Shown here one piece after another: positions 11,401 to 22,299 of a stretch of 64,000 nt of DNA. Under the pieces are notes generated by a model. That model was not told the origin of the DNA. It ran no database searches and saw nothing but the letters and a program-made list of their open reading frames with translations. Position 1 is the first letter of the stretch; each line of letters begins with the position of its first letter. Where the stretch lies: NCBI GenBank assembly GCA_019096195.1, contig JAGTXK010000055.1, positions 62,001-126,000 on the forward strand, in the 5' to 3' direction. A program made the translations under genes and the position numbers. Source of the stretch: Boletus sp. NGJ (lineage: Eukaryota; Basidiomycota; Agaricomycetes; Boletales; Boletaceae).

Positions 11401-14400
11401 GGCAAGTCTCCCTTCAACTTTTCTTGAGGAATGAGTTCCATGGTGTCTGAATTAGCATATGCTCGTATCACGAGATCGGAGCTGTTGCTTCTGAGAGAAA
11501 AGTACACCTGGGCATGCAAGCTAAGTTCTCAAGGTTCTATCCTACCCCTCCGAAAGTGCGCTCACCTGGTGACCGGAGATCTTGCCCCGTGTCGAGTAAT
11601 CCATCCCTGGGAGATCACTTGGTAAGACCTCAAGCTCCTGCTGCACAAGCAATCTGTAACCTGCATGACAATGGGCATGAAGAGACGTACCTCGCCAAAT
11701 ATTAGGTTGTACAGCGGATGCCGCTGAATTTCATTCGGCAATCGCCCAAGCGATTTTCCGTTGACCAAAAGTGACCCATCAAGTATATTGAAATGCACCA
11801 TTTGCGAACACTGGTCAACTGTCGGTGCAGTCGTACACGATAACCAGCGTGAATTCGGACTCTGTAATTGGGTCCACTTCGAACCTGGGCGATAGTGGGA
11901 CCAAACCCTGCCAACCGCAAGGTTGATGCCTAGATTACTAGAGTCGGCCAGAATGACATCGCGTACGACACTCTCGAGAGCCAGGGAGAGGCGACGATCT
12001 CGGTCAAAGATCATCTGCGAATATGAGGGGAGGCAAGAGACCTTACTGGGTAGGTTGTCGTGGATTAATATAGCGGAAGAAAGTAAAACATCGATGTCCT
12101 CCGCTGAATGAAGGAGCTCCTGGATGATGGCAGGGTCAACATCGAACGTGGTTCGACAAACGGCGGCAATGTCCCGCAAAATCCCACGCAACTCTTCATC
12201 TCCCGGTGTTTTCGCGAGCTTAGCCGACAACTCCTGTACCCAGGAGAATACCTTGCCACGTGTAGTACGGAGGAGTCCAAGTGCTTTCTGTGAAACAGCT
12301 TGATCAGGGCTGGACGCAAGAAGACGTCGAAGCAAAAAGGAGATGGTATCCATTGTTATGGCTTCCAGCCAATTTGCTTCGACGTCCTGGAGGAGGCTCT
12401 CAAGCTCTCCTAGAAGCGCATAGCAAAAGGAGGGCTGTTGGATCTCCTGATGCCATGTCCACTCCGCATTTGCAAACGGTCCAACTTGTGAGACTGCCTG
12501 AGCCAATAGCAAATGCACTTCATGATGATGGAAGCTCAATGATCGACCTCGAAGCTCTCGCAAGATGTTGAACCATTGAAGCAGGCCGCCACTGCGCAGA
12601 TGTCCGAACGCCATAAATTCATCGATGGAAAGGTCCTGGTGGCAGTCGGCTTGGTTTGCCACGATTTCGTTCGACGTGTGGGAGGTGGCATCAACATACT
12701 TCTGCAAATTCTGGTACGATTCGCTTTGAAGCTGGTACGTGCAATACCTGCCGATGTCGAGACGACCCAATGCCTCCGAGACAGGAATATAAGAATGGCT
12801 ATCAAAGCCATAGACATTCAGTCCATTGTTGACGCAGACCTCTTCCTGCGTGGTGGGAATGCGCGTTCTGCTATAATGAGAGACAACGAATGGTTTCGTG
12901 TCGGAAGCAAGGGAGATCCGCGATCTCGGATGCTGAACAAGGTAAGGTTGGAGCGCGACATACTTGCTGAGTTGGATATAAGGTTTTTTTGGCTCAATGG
13001 CTGGAGAACAAAGATCCACCAAGAGATGGAATGTGGCATTGCGCCACATGTTGAAAGAGATTGGACAATCTAATTCGAACACGACAGCCTCGGCGCGGAA
13101 TTGCTCAGCTGGCAACGGCCACTCGTGAAGGGCGATATCCATGTTCTTAGACGATTGTTCGTAGAAGCACTTGTTACAGTAACCAGCATGGCTTTCGGTG
13201 CCATTCCGATTGCCGATGTATTGGTGATTAATCTTAGCGGCTGTTTGCTGAAACTCGGCATGACGAGCATTTGCTTTCTCGAGTTCAGTAACCTTGTCAC
13301 GAACTTCGCGCTGCGCTGCCTCCTCGATTCGAGTCTTGAGGCACTGAAGATGCGAAGAACTTGCGTAGAAACGGACGGCAAAACTGTCTGTGGCGACTGT
13401 CTGAGAAAACACCGACCATTGACTTTGTGACTGGGAGTGGCGATGAGAGAGGTATTCATGTGCGTGACGAAGGCGATGGAGGCTCTTAGTCTTGCAAAAT
13501 AACAAATCCTCCAGAAGACTTGTGGGGACCTCCGGAGAGTACTCTGCGAGCATGGGAATTTCCATGATGGCTATTTTGTCGAGTGCAACCCAGAGCTCGA
13601 TCATGGTCAACAGCATAACTGACAGAAGTTCTGGATTGTTCGCGTACGTTATCAGCGCACTTGAGGAGTATTTATTTGCCAAGATCTCCAGCTTCACGCA
13701 AGCTTCGTCGTTGTTTCTGACCCGATCGACCCAGGTGTCAATACTCTGTTCAACCGCCCGCTCGACATCATAGAGGGCAACATGAGGCTCGGTACGATAT
13801 GCCTCCTCGAAAAAGGCCCCGTCAGAGGACAGAAAATCATCAAGAGTACCTCGAGGACGAAGTTCAGGGTTAAAAGTGGCGTCGGGAGGTTCGATGCAGT
13901 GATTAGCGAGAGCATTGCGAAGGTAGTCGCCACTACCCAAGAGCGATAGCTGAATGTCTCGGGTTAGATCGAGCTGAGAGGGGGTCCAGACTGGAGATAT
14001 ACGCTGAGCAGCCTGTACCTGTCCCCACCTCTTCTCAAGGGTCGATCGGAGGGAACTGCATGTTTGCAATGCAGTACGGGAGAGCCAGTCTGGTGCGGAA
14101 GAACCCAGCTTGCCTAAGCGTCGGCTGATTTTGGCTGACATGGAGTGGAGTGCGTCATTGGGGAGACCCGTAGAGATTTTCTCCTGTGCAAGGCAACACA
14201 TGAAGAATAGTATGAATTCCTTGTAGGTACGATGTCCGAGATTAGACCGATCCAGTGAGGTCTGAAGGGTAACTCTGATGACGACCCAGAGTGACGAGCG
14301 CCGCCATGGCAACTTCGAGTTGTTCCACACAACGTCATCACCCACACGTTTGCTAATGCGAACGATGTCGGCAGGGCCACCGACACTTCTCAAGATGCCA

Positions 14401-15073
14401 GTAAGCAACTCGGTGACATAACGCGGATGGGTGGTGTCTCGGGTTTCAACTACAGTGGACTGCGCTTTTCGAGTTGTTGGAGTGGCATCAAGGACATCGT
14501 CATTCATGTGAACGAGGAAATTTACTAGTTCGGAGAGAAAGCTTTCGTCTTCGAACACGACATTGGGGACCTCGATGGCTGGACCGGGATATGAGCAGAT
14601 GAGCTTTCCGTGTGTAGTCATCACATTTTCAGCCTTCGGGGATACCTCGAACGACTCGAAGACAGTGACCTCTTTCTGCTTCCTGAAAACGACCGCCACA
14701 TTTTGTGCTCGAATAAGATATGCAAGGACATCTATACGTTATGAGTTTCTATGATATTGTGGGGGTTCGAAAGCTTACCTGCAACATGCATGGTGCTGAG
14801 CTGAGAAACAGTCCGGAGCTGGTCCAGACTTTCAAACTGAACAGTGGCCTGCAGGTTGTCCAACATTCCTGAAATACGATGCCACTCAGGTAGGTTGGCT
14901 GTGTCGACGTGGCCACTGTAAATATGCGCAACAGAGGCGATTGCGCCAGCTAGAGAGCGATCGTTGCGGGCACTGTGGTCGTCCCCATCGGGAAGCTTGA
15001 GAGGAAGAAACACATGCGTAACGAGATATTCCAATGTACGAATGTCCCCATGGTCAAGGACGGAGTAAGGCAT
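5497..15073 (-). CDS. Giant DUF6606/DUF3638/DUF3645 protein, helicase-like ATPase motifs
   Basis: Seven exons fit by splice sites and phase: 15073-14779, 14731-11691, 11640-11566, 11507-8859, 8797-7381, 7323-6807 and 6752-5497, with introns of 47-61 nt. They give about 3,082 aa if one surplus base near 7282 is ignored. The start is the ATG just before THVFLPLKLPDGDDHS, the usual N-terminus of DUF6606. Residues about 100-300 finish that domain (VMTTHGKLICSYPGPAIEVP). DUF3638 begins near 2020 with the P-loop-like GEGKSSVIVPI at about 2054. DUF3645 lies near 2370 (LTCLSYYYGGLSEKQ). FPSKLSCSGWDL and GFSGTND follow, then DDAHTRGTDIKF and QGCMRMRMLGYGHS. Databases often label such proteins ubiquitin hydrolases, but I see no Cys-protease signature. 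The biochemical role is unknown; ATP use is an inference. Confidence 0.9.
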
Positions 15074-15108
15074 TTGAGAGATGCGCGATAATGAGAATCT
15101 GTTTGGTA

Positions 15109-15796
15109 TTAGATGTGGTATCGAGGCAGAGGGGAAGGAGCAAAACGAATGTACCAGGTTCTGCCCTTATATCTGTTGATCTCTGGCGGATAATTTTCCC
15201 TAAACAACGGTCCAAGCCGAACAGCTTGGGCGTAACTCGAGGCACGAACTTGCTGCTGCAGATAGCTGTTGGGCCTTTCAATGTCCGCAGCCCTCGGCAC
15301 AGGGCTGCACCCACAATGAAACCCTGAAAGAGCCGGGATCAAAATGATCAAACAAATCGCCTCTCTACAGCCTAACTCGGGTGCGGTTCAGGGCATTGGT
15401 AGAACGGTCGCCAACAGCGGTAAAGGCGGAATCGTAAAACAAGCCTTGCAGCAAGCGTCCAACAGCGAGAAACCCCGCCATGGCCAATTATCTGTTAGGG
15501 TGCTTGTTTGTACCGGCCGTGTTGATTATTTCTAAGGTGTACTGACCGCTCGGAGAAGTGGAAAAGCGTGCTTGGACTTGGAAGTTTTCACCGTTGAACT
15601 CGTACACGTCTCCAAAGCCGTCGAGAGTGATCAGATAAATGCGACGAAATGTTTCATGCGATGGAATCGTCCGCGGAGCCAACTCACGGTGTCGTACGCG
15701 ATAGCTATTGGATGACAACGCGTGGGAGATTTTGGCAGGTAACGAGATAACTACCACTGGTAAGTGCCGATAATTCTCTCTCTCCCGCTCCAGCAT
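15109..15796 (-). other. Unassigned reading frames upstream of the giant gene
   Basis: Three consecutive minus-strand frames look more protein-like than their surroundings but are not in one frame. One covers 15796-15488, with RRIYLITLDGFGDVYEFNG and TSPSGQYTLEIINTAG. A short one begins at about 15482 with MAGFLAVGRLLQGLFYDS. The third covers 15351-15109, with PLFRENYPPEINRYKGRTW. They may be exons of a small gene or a relic. I do not recognise the family. The stretch must also contain the promoter of the giant gene. Confidence 0.3.
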
Positions 15797-16390
15797 CGCA
15801 GAAACAGAGTCTGCTGCGTATGTTCCACTGCTCTCTTTAACGCCTCGCGTACTCCAGCAGGCTTCTTGTTTGAAGACCTACATTGACATTTAACCTCTTT
15901 CGTCAACCTTGCTGTTGACTTCATGTCGCTCCTCACCCGGAAATTACTGGCAACGTGCCTCGCTACCGACTCCCAGAAGCTCCCACACCCTGCCGCAGAA
16001 GATCCTGAACGTACGCTCTCTTCGTGCCTCAAGACCATCGCGCGAGAGCGCAACACGATACCTGATTTGTCTGCGGTTGCGTTAGGTTTCCAATTCTGCG
16101 CTGTAGTGATGATCCTTCAAAGCAACAACCCAGTAAACTTGCGGAGCTGGACAAATGTCGGAAATTACGTGCCGCAGGGTGTATCAAACGGACTGACCTG
16201 AGGGTCCTGCATGGACACTGTCTTCTAGCTCGCACTGGAGCAATGCTTGTACCAGGACCGACACAATAACTGGTGTTTGGGGATCGTTCGGAAGCGATAC
16301 CATGCCTTTTTGGAGAGTGGTATGCAACTTGTCGCCTCGAGGTTGCGAGTCGCAATGCGATTATTATCAGCGGAAAGATAATTCACTGAC
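15780..16390 (-). pseudogene. Relic of NADPH-dependent diflavin reductase (TAH18 family)
   Basis: Segments of the FAD/NADPH-binding half of Tah18/NDOR1 appear in the right order on the minus strand but in different frames. They are GDKLHTTLQKGMVSLPNDP, then CVGPGTSIAPVRA (usual VGPGTGVAP.R), ALKDHHYSAELE, YRVALSRDGLE, KRAYVQDLLRQG and finally SSNKKPAGVREALKRAVE (usual GSSNKMP...R). At least two frame changes and an in-frame stop interrupt them with no fitting introns. The FMN domain is not seen. Intact Tah18 passes electrons to Dre2 in cytosolic Fe-S assembly, so a functional copy should exist elsewhere and this is probably an extra, dead copy. Confidence 0.65.
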
Positions 16391-16826
16391 CAGGTTGAAG
16401 TGCGGCATGGAAACTCGTACAGACAACTTTTCGAGGTACGTTAGATACTTTGATGATTGCTCAACTGCAGTATTTGCCCATCCCATAGACACTAGGAGGC
16501 CATCAACCTCTGAGGTGGGATATAGATGATAGCAACGATCTCCTAGCAGATAACTCTATCATCAAGGTCAGTATAGACCAACAAAGGAGACATGCACTCA
16601 CTCCAGGTCTCCTTCTGACAGAGTGCCTGACATCTAGAGGGTCTGTGCACTCTGTTTCCGGCGGAAGAGCGACTGTGTCCCAACGCGAGGCGGGGGTCTT
16701 CGAAGAGTGAATCAGTTCCATCCACGGATCCAACGCACCTTCTATAATGATAAATGAATGTTGGCGCTTGGGCCACAAACCACCGTGTTTATTTACTGTA
16801 AATTTAAGTGCGATACATATTATGGT
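16391..16826. other. Intergenic, no gene seen
   Basis: Between the TAH18 relic and the CSM3 stop codon. It carries the presumed CSM3 3' untranslated region and nothing else recognisable. Confidence 0.5.
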
Positions 16827-18244
16827 CTATGAGTACATCTCGTCCCAGTCATCGTCATTGGTTGCACGTGAGGTGTTCCCGCTATTAGTACTGTCCAACG
16901 AAGGTGTAACATTGACCCCCGATAATGGTATCTGTGTTTTGGCCAGTTTACTCTGTTCCCCTTGTTCCATCTCGTCGACAATATTCCACATATCCTCGTC
17001 GTCACCTACGGGTATAGATGTCGAGGGGGCACTCTGATGTGGATCCAACAGTGTTTGTGGTTCATCAAAGGCATCCCAAAGACTTGCTTCGTCGACGTCC
17101 ATCACACTTGCATCGGGACCGTTTCTGGACGAAGCTTCACCCAAAAGTGTCGGTGAAATTGACGTGTGCGGTGACCCAGAGTCAGCCTTCGCCGCGCGGA
17201 GTGCAACAAGCCGTTCTTCCTCAGCCCTGATCACTGCGTCAATGTCAAAGTCATCGTCATCTGCCTCCGAGGACGCAGGGGGGAGCGAGGGAGCGCCCGA
17301 GGACGCTCGGTCGCTCTTTAACTGGGCATTCTCTGAATCTTTGTCGTCTCCGTCGTCTTCAGTCCCGACAAGCGTGGGTTCGGTAAGATCGATGACATCC
17401 GGACCGTCGGCCGACTTCGCGTCGTTTATGACACCTTTGAATTCATCCCGCCATACGCTCAGGCGAACCTTGTGGTGCATGCGACTCAGAGAATAATCAC
17501 TAGTCAAGGTACTCGGACATCTACCTGCATGCGTTTGGAGTGACATAATTTCTCAACACGGTTGACTGTATCTTTGAACGAAGTCTTTGGATACATCTTG
17601 TGGGTCCAGAACTGGTATACCTGCAATAACCGATTGAGATCCGCATGCTGAAGGAGTCGTTGGTCAGCGTAAGCATACAACGTACAAGGAGAGTGGGGGT
17701 GCACCTCGTTTCCTTTACCCTTTGGTATAAATCCCTCGATGTCCTTGACGAGTGATGGAAAGCCCTCAGGTCCTACCAGCCTTTCTTCATCCAACTTTGG
17801 CAGAACTTTTCGACCCTTTTTCTCTCCATCACCAGGCTTGCCCTTCCCTTCGTCTTTTCCAGACTGATCATTACCGGCGCCACCAGAAGCTGCTGTTTTC
17901 GAACCGCCTGCTAAGGTCTGCGAAGGGGCCGTTTGTCGTGCACGTGCATGTCTCGCCTCTGCTTCTTTGGCAAGTTTCTCAAGGTCCAACGCCGGTGCAA
18001 GCGGCTTATATCTCAAGTCATCGTATTCCCCGTCCTTGTCGAGGTCCTCAAACAAGGCATCGACGTCTGGCTTAGCTGGAGGCGGAGCCGGGGTTGCACG
18101 CTTTGGGGGCCGTTCGTAGTCGCTGTCGCTGTCGGAGAAAAAAAGGGATTGGTGGGGACGTTTTAGAGGGCTGAAATCATCATCGGTTGGCGCGGGTTTT
18201 GGTGGAGACGCGATGGGCTCGTCCCAGATGTCATTGAGAGACAT
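16827..18244 (-). CDS. CSM3: Replication fork protection subunit Csm3/Swi3 (TIPIN)
   Basis: Three exons, 18244-17705, 17647-17525 and 17468-16827, give 434 aa. Swi3 domain: KLDEERLVGPEGFPSLVKDI before the first intron, then DLNRLLQVYQFWTHKMYPK and VEKLCHSKRMQ, then VRLSVWRDEF. The acceptor at CACAAG before 17468 is the only one that keeps frame and joins the conserved motif. The N-terminus is Pro/Asp/Ser-rich; the C-terminal half is acidic and disordered and ends WDEMYS. Csm3 pairs with Tof1/Swi1 to hold stalled replication forks and signal to the S-phase checkpoint in the nucleus. It is divergent from the TFIIIC gene. The central domain is the ordinary length. Confidence 0.9.
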
Positions 18245-18373
18245 GATGGAGTGAGGCCACGCGTTATTTTGGTGTGTTTGCGCGACGCGATTATCCTACG
18301 AACAGCCTCTAATTGATTCAGACCTCAACCGGGCGACCCCATACTGTAATTCACAGACTCGACAGAGCACACG
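18245..18373. promoter_or_regulatory. Shared divergent promoter, CSM3 / TFIIIC subunit
   Basis: Only 129 bp separate the two start codons on opposite strands, so both promoters and 5' leaders must lie here or inside the coding regions. No clear TATA box is visible. Confidence 0.7.
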
Positions 18374-21300
18374 ATGCCTCGTGAGCTTCGCCCAAGAAAG
18401 CCACCCACAAGTTATGCCGTCCTTGCAGGCTACGGTAATGAAGACCACGGAAACGTAGCAGGTCCCTCAAAAGTCCATCTAATGGACGAAGAGGATAATA
18501 GCGGAAGCGAATTCGAACCTGACAAGGGCCCCAGAGGTTCAAAGAAAGTGCCGTCCAGCGACGAGGATGAAGATGTCGAAGACCCAGAATCCGAGGTGGA
18601 GGAAACACCGACGAAACGGAGTCGCAAGACGACTCGGACTTCTCGAGCTCGCAAGCCCCGAGCCCCCACTTCTAGCACGACCGACCCGAGTAGCTCTCTC
18701 ATGTTCGCATCCTCGAAAACACGGAAAGAACAGTCACGCAGGCTCCCTCCCAAGGTGCAACAAGTTACTCGTGTACCCTCCGTATCTATGCCGCCTCTAC
18801 TGGCCCCTCGGGCGGCGAAGATGTACGCGTTACCAAGTCCGAGCGCACACCATCGACACCGAGCGATACCAGTGTTCCTTAGGAAAGACATGGTTGAACG
18901 ACTGGATGAGCCCCCCTCACTATTCAAGGAACCTCGTATCGTTCCGACGAACAGTATGACCGCCGATCATTCCCTCATTGACAGGGTTAGCAAAGCATGG
19001 GGCTTCAATGTCGGTGCCGGTCCTGTCTGGCAAATCATGGAAGATAGATCCTGTTACAAAGAAAGTATCGGTTCAGGTGCTGGTTCCGAGAAAGAGTCTT
19101 CTCGGCGTCCCAGGGTGTACCAGAACGTATCCGTACGACCTGGGTGGGAGGTGTTGAGTAACGAGTGTGTGGCAAATGGCTCGCTTTGTGATTTTGTACT
19201 CAAGCTGTTCTTGAACTAAAAATACAGGGATGCTCTAAAGTATTTGCCCACAGATTCGGTCATGACTGAGGACGGGCAATTTAAGCCACCACCTCAAGTC
19301 AACTGCTACGTGGGCCCGCATGATAGACAGACGCGCGTCGCTTTCAATATGTTCGACAGTGTTTCTACCTGTACGTGAACGCATTTATGACATCCCATTG
19401 ACGGCAATGACCTGAGGACGCCTCAAGCCGAGTATTTCGAGGACGGTACGGGGTACATCTTCAATGCGGGCTCCCCTACGTGGGGAATAGATTGGTGTCC
19501 GATTTATCAAGCAGATCGCCCTGGTAAGGGTGCCAATTTTCGTCGCCGTTTCATGTGATTCGCACTTAGCGGCAGTCAGCTCGGCAGTCCAGACATTATT
19601 TAGCTGTTGCCCCCTTTCCAACGCGCTCGCATGCCCCAGCTATCGGTGTCAAGGTTCCTCATCCTTCCCCTGCCTGCGTCCAAATATGGACTTTGAAACC
19701 TAGAACCCGAGGCGAGAATGCGATGGACGAAGATCGCCCTCGGTGTGATCCAGCCGAAATTCGTTGTGAAATGGTGTTATGCCTGGACAGCGGGCCAGCT
19801 CAGGAAATCAAGTGGTGTCCATTGCCCACTCATGACCAAGTTCGTCCTCGTCTTTGCCGAAAAAAATCCGTAAACAGGAACTAACACAAGAGCCCACCAA
19901 AGTGGGAAGGCGCACGACCCAGAAATCCTCGAAAAATAGGTATACTGGCCGGAACGTTCGAGGACGGGTCACTCTCTATATACGTTGCACCAGATCCTGT
20001 GGACGTAAGACCTCCGGGTGACAATACCACTCACCCTGTCTTTGGTGTGCACTTCTTTTTTTTTCGCTATCAGTAATAAGTACCGATCTTGGACAGTCAA
20101 ATTACCCGAGCCCGTCCTACGCATTGAACATGAAGGAACGTCATGTTGGTCCCTTGATTGGGCAAATAGCGAAGTCCTCGTTGTGGGTCTCACGAATGGT
20201 GAGATCTCCTGATTGTAATTGCCGCACGGAGTAACGCGTTCCAAGGTTGCCTCGCCGTCTACAACGTCAAACATGCATTGGATAGCGGCGAGGCTCTTCG
20301 TAAGTTCAATGGCCCCCCCTTTTTTTTCGTCCATGATACGACGTTGTATGCTCCTCTCAGACGTCTTTCCGACGCATTTCATTGCCGTACACCAGTCCGC
20401 CATTCGTGCACTCGCATGGATTCGGGTGCCACCTACAGATGGGTCCGGCGTGCCCAACCTATCCGAGGATCCAACAGTCATCGCGAGCGGCGGCTACGAT
20501 GGCGTAGAATGTCTCACTGACATCCGGGAGCCACACGGGAACGTCGTCAACCGGACAAGAGGCACGTTGTCACTTGCATCACCTCACACAACCATCCTGT
20601 CTGATCAGAATCGTTGGCTGAAACAGACGTCATCAACAGTGCGGCCTATTCCGCGTTTGCGACGGGCCCGATCATGATCGACCACGACAACACTGTCAAG
20701 TCGTATTCCGTCTCGCCGAGCATGCTGGGGCGCGGTCATGTTCTGATGGAACCAGATGGGCCTGTTTGGGTTGGTTCAGTGTTTACTGTCGCATGACACT
20801 TTTGATGACTCGCCGTAGAGCGTGAGCGTATCGGACTATCATCCTCAACTCGCTGTCGGATCGGCCGATGGTTCGTGTACGACCACCAACACGCTCAGGT
20901 CTACGCGGAGAGGTGGAACAGTCGTGCGTCCGATGCAACTCACAGTCCAAATGCTGGACACGTTGACGAGCATCCAATCTCAGCCATTCCTCGTTCACAA
21001 GATCTTTCAACTTGATTATAGTCGCAAAACTGGAGACTTCCGTATGCTCGACCATTTCCTTCCGCAGGTCAATCCACAGGGTCTTGTCTTTCACCAACAC
21101 TGAGCTAGAGCTGCAGGAAACGCAAGAAAGGTCGACCAACACCAAAGGCAAGGCACAGGAAGAGAAGGAAGATGCAGAGGCTAGCGGTCGCAGCACCAGC
21201 ACGGGCGTATGGCCACCAGACATTGGCGTCACCCGAGTGGCATGGAACAATGGAAACGGCCTCGGAGGCGCGCCGCTCTTAGCCTCCGCAACCGCATCAG

Positions 21301-21422
21301 GACTTTGCAGAGTGGACTGGGTGATGGGGAGATGGATCAAAGACAAAACGCCGTACGTGAGCGTACCAAAGATGAGAAAAGAAGTCGACGTGGCGTCAGA
21401 CGAGTCGGTCGAGGAAGCATAG
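18374..21422 (+). CDS. TFIIIC WD40 subunit (Sfc6/Tfc6, GTF3C2-like)
   Basis: Multi-exon gene. Exon 1 (18374-19157) begins MPRELRPRKPPTSYAVL. It is acidic (EDNSGSEFEPD; SSDEDEDVEDPESEVEE), then basic (KRSRKTTRTSRARKPR, NLS-like), then has the conserved stretch IPVFLRKDMVERLDEPPSLF. The first intron is 19158-19227. Later exons carry WD40-like blades: AGSPTWGIDWCPIYQ, QEIKWCPLPTHDQ, LAGTFEDGSLSIY, SCWSLDWANSEVLVVGLTNG, IRALAWIRVPP, IASGGYDG and SDYHPQLAVGSADGS. The end is GVTRVAWNNGNGLGGAPLLASATASGLCRVDW. TFIIIC binds the B box of tRNA genes and recruits TFIIIB for RNA polymerase III. I did not fix every intron; the order of blades is intact. A second reading as a generic WD40 protein is less likely given the N-terminal motif. 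Confidence 0.85.
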
Positions 21423-21592
21423 TTTAGCGAGCAGATCGTGATCGACACGCATTGTATCCAAAAAGCACACATTCAATCTATGCAACTACCCTTGTGCGGT
21501 GCGCAACCGCGTCAGCGTACGACGCAGCCCATGGACAACGTCGGACTCACTAAAAAAAGAAACAAAAAAAAAACGAAACAAAAGCGAGACAT

Positions 21593-22028
21593 CTACTTGG
21601 CCTTGAACAAATTGCGATCCTTTAGCGCTTGGCGATGCGACAATCTCAACTGCCTTTTCTCCGCCTTCCCACCCGGTCCATCGTCCTCGAGCACCTTGGG
21701 TTTCGTGAGATCCCAAAGCCACGCGGGGTACTCTTCGTCCGGTTTCGCGAGGATGGCTGGTTCGCCCTTCAAGTAGTTAAGTCCGGTCAGTACGGCGCCA
21801 GCTGGACATGACGATACGACGTCTTTGTGTGTGTGTGCGTGTGTGTGCAGGGGATGGTGAGCATCATCACGACTTTGAGGCGTTGTCTCGAGACGTACTT
21901 TTAGTGGGTTCGGTTTTGGGGGGTTGGCTCGAACTAGAATTGCTGCTCGACGTCGAAGCGTACCCGCGTGCCAAGTGAAGCGAAAAAGTTCTCCGGAACG
22001 TCACTCGAGGAATGGCAAGTAAAGACAT
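21593..22028 (-). CDS. MRPL37: Mitochondrial large-subunit ribosomal protein mL54 (MRPL37 in yeast)
   Basis: Two exons, 22028-21899 and 21801-21593, encode 112 aa. The start ATG gives MSLLAIPRVTFRRTFSLHLA, a basic Ser/Arg-rich mitochondrial presequence, then a Ser/Pro linker. Exon 2 reads GAVLTGLNYLKGEPAI, then DEEYPAWLWDLTKPK, then RQLRLSHRQALKDRNLFKAK, the signature of the mL54 family. The frame is kept only with the 97-nt intron 21802-21898 (GTACGT..CAG). It is convergent with the TFIIIC gene (170 bp between stops). It functions in the mitoribosome large subunit. Confidence 0.88.
21826..21848. repeat. GT/CA microsatellite in the mL54 intron
   Basis: Run of GT dinucleotides with one GC interruption inside the 97-nt intron, close to its branch-site region on the minus strand. 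It explains why this intron is longer than its neighbours. Confidence 0.8.
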
Positions 22029-22299
22029 TGTCGATATTCAATTTGGACGCGTTTCGGTGGAGGTGAACAAGTGACCTGTGACGGGAGTGACACACCGGCA
22101 CTTTACCACTACGGATGCAAGAGAATTTACGGGTTGAATGGATACAGTAAATACAAGAAAAAATGTACAGTCCAGCACGGTCATTCAATGATCTAGACCT
22201 AATTTGAATGAATCTCGATTCGCCTGTCTAACGCGTCTAACGCCTCAGACATCAAGAATCAAGAAGCCAGAGCAGTCCCCCCCAAGGGTTCCGCCATGC

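Noticed and set aside
19158-19219. Apparent end of the TFIIIC subunit at 19219
   Set aside because: The stop lies in an intron (19158-19227); WD40 blades continue downstream to 21422.
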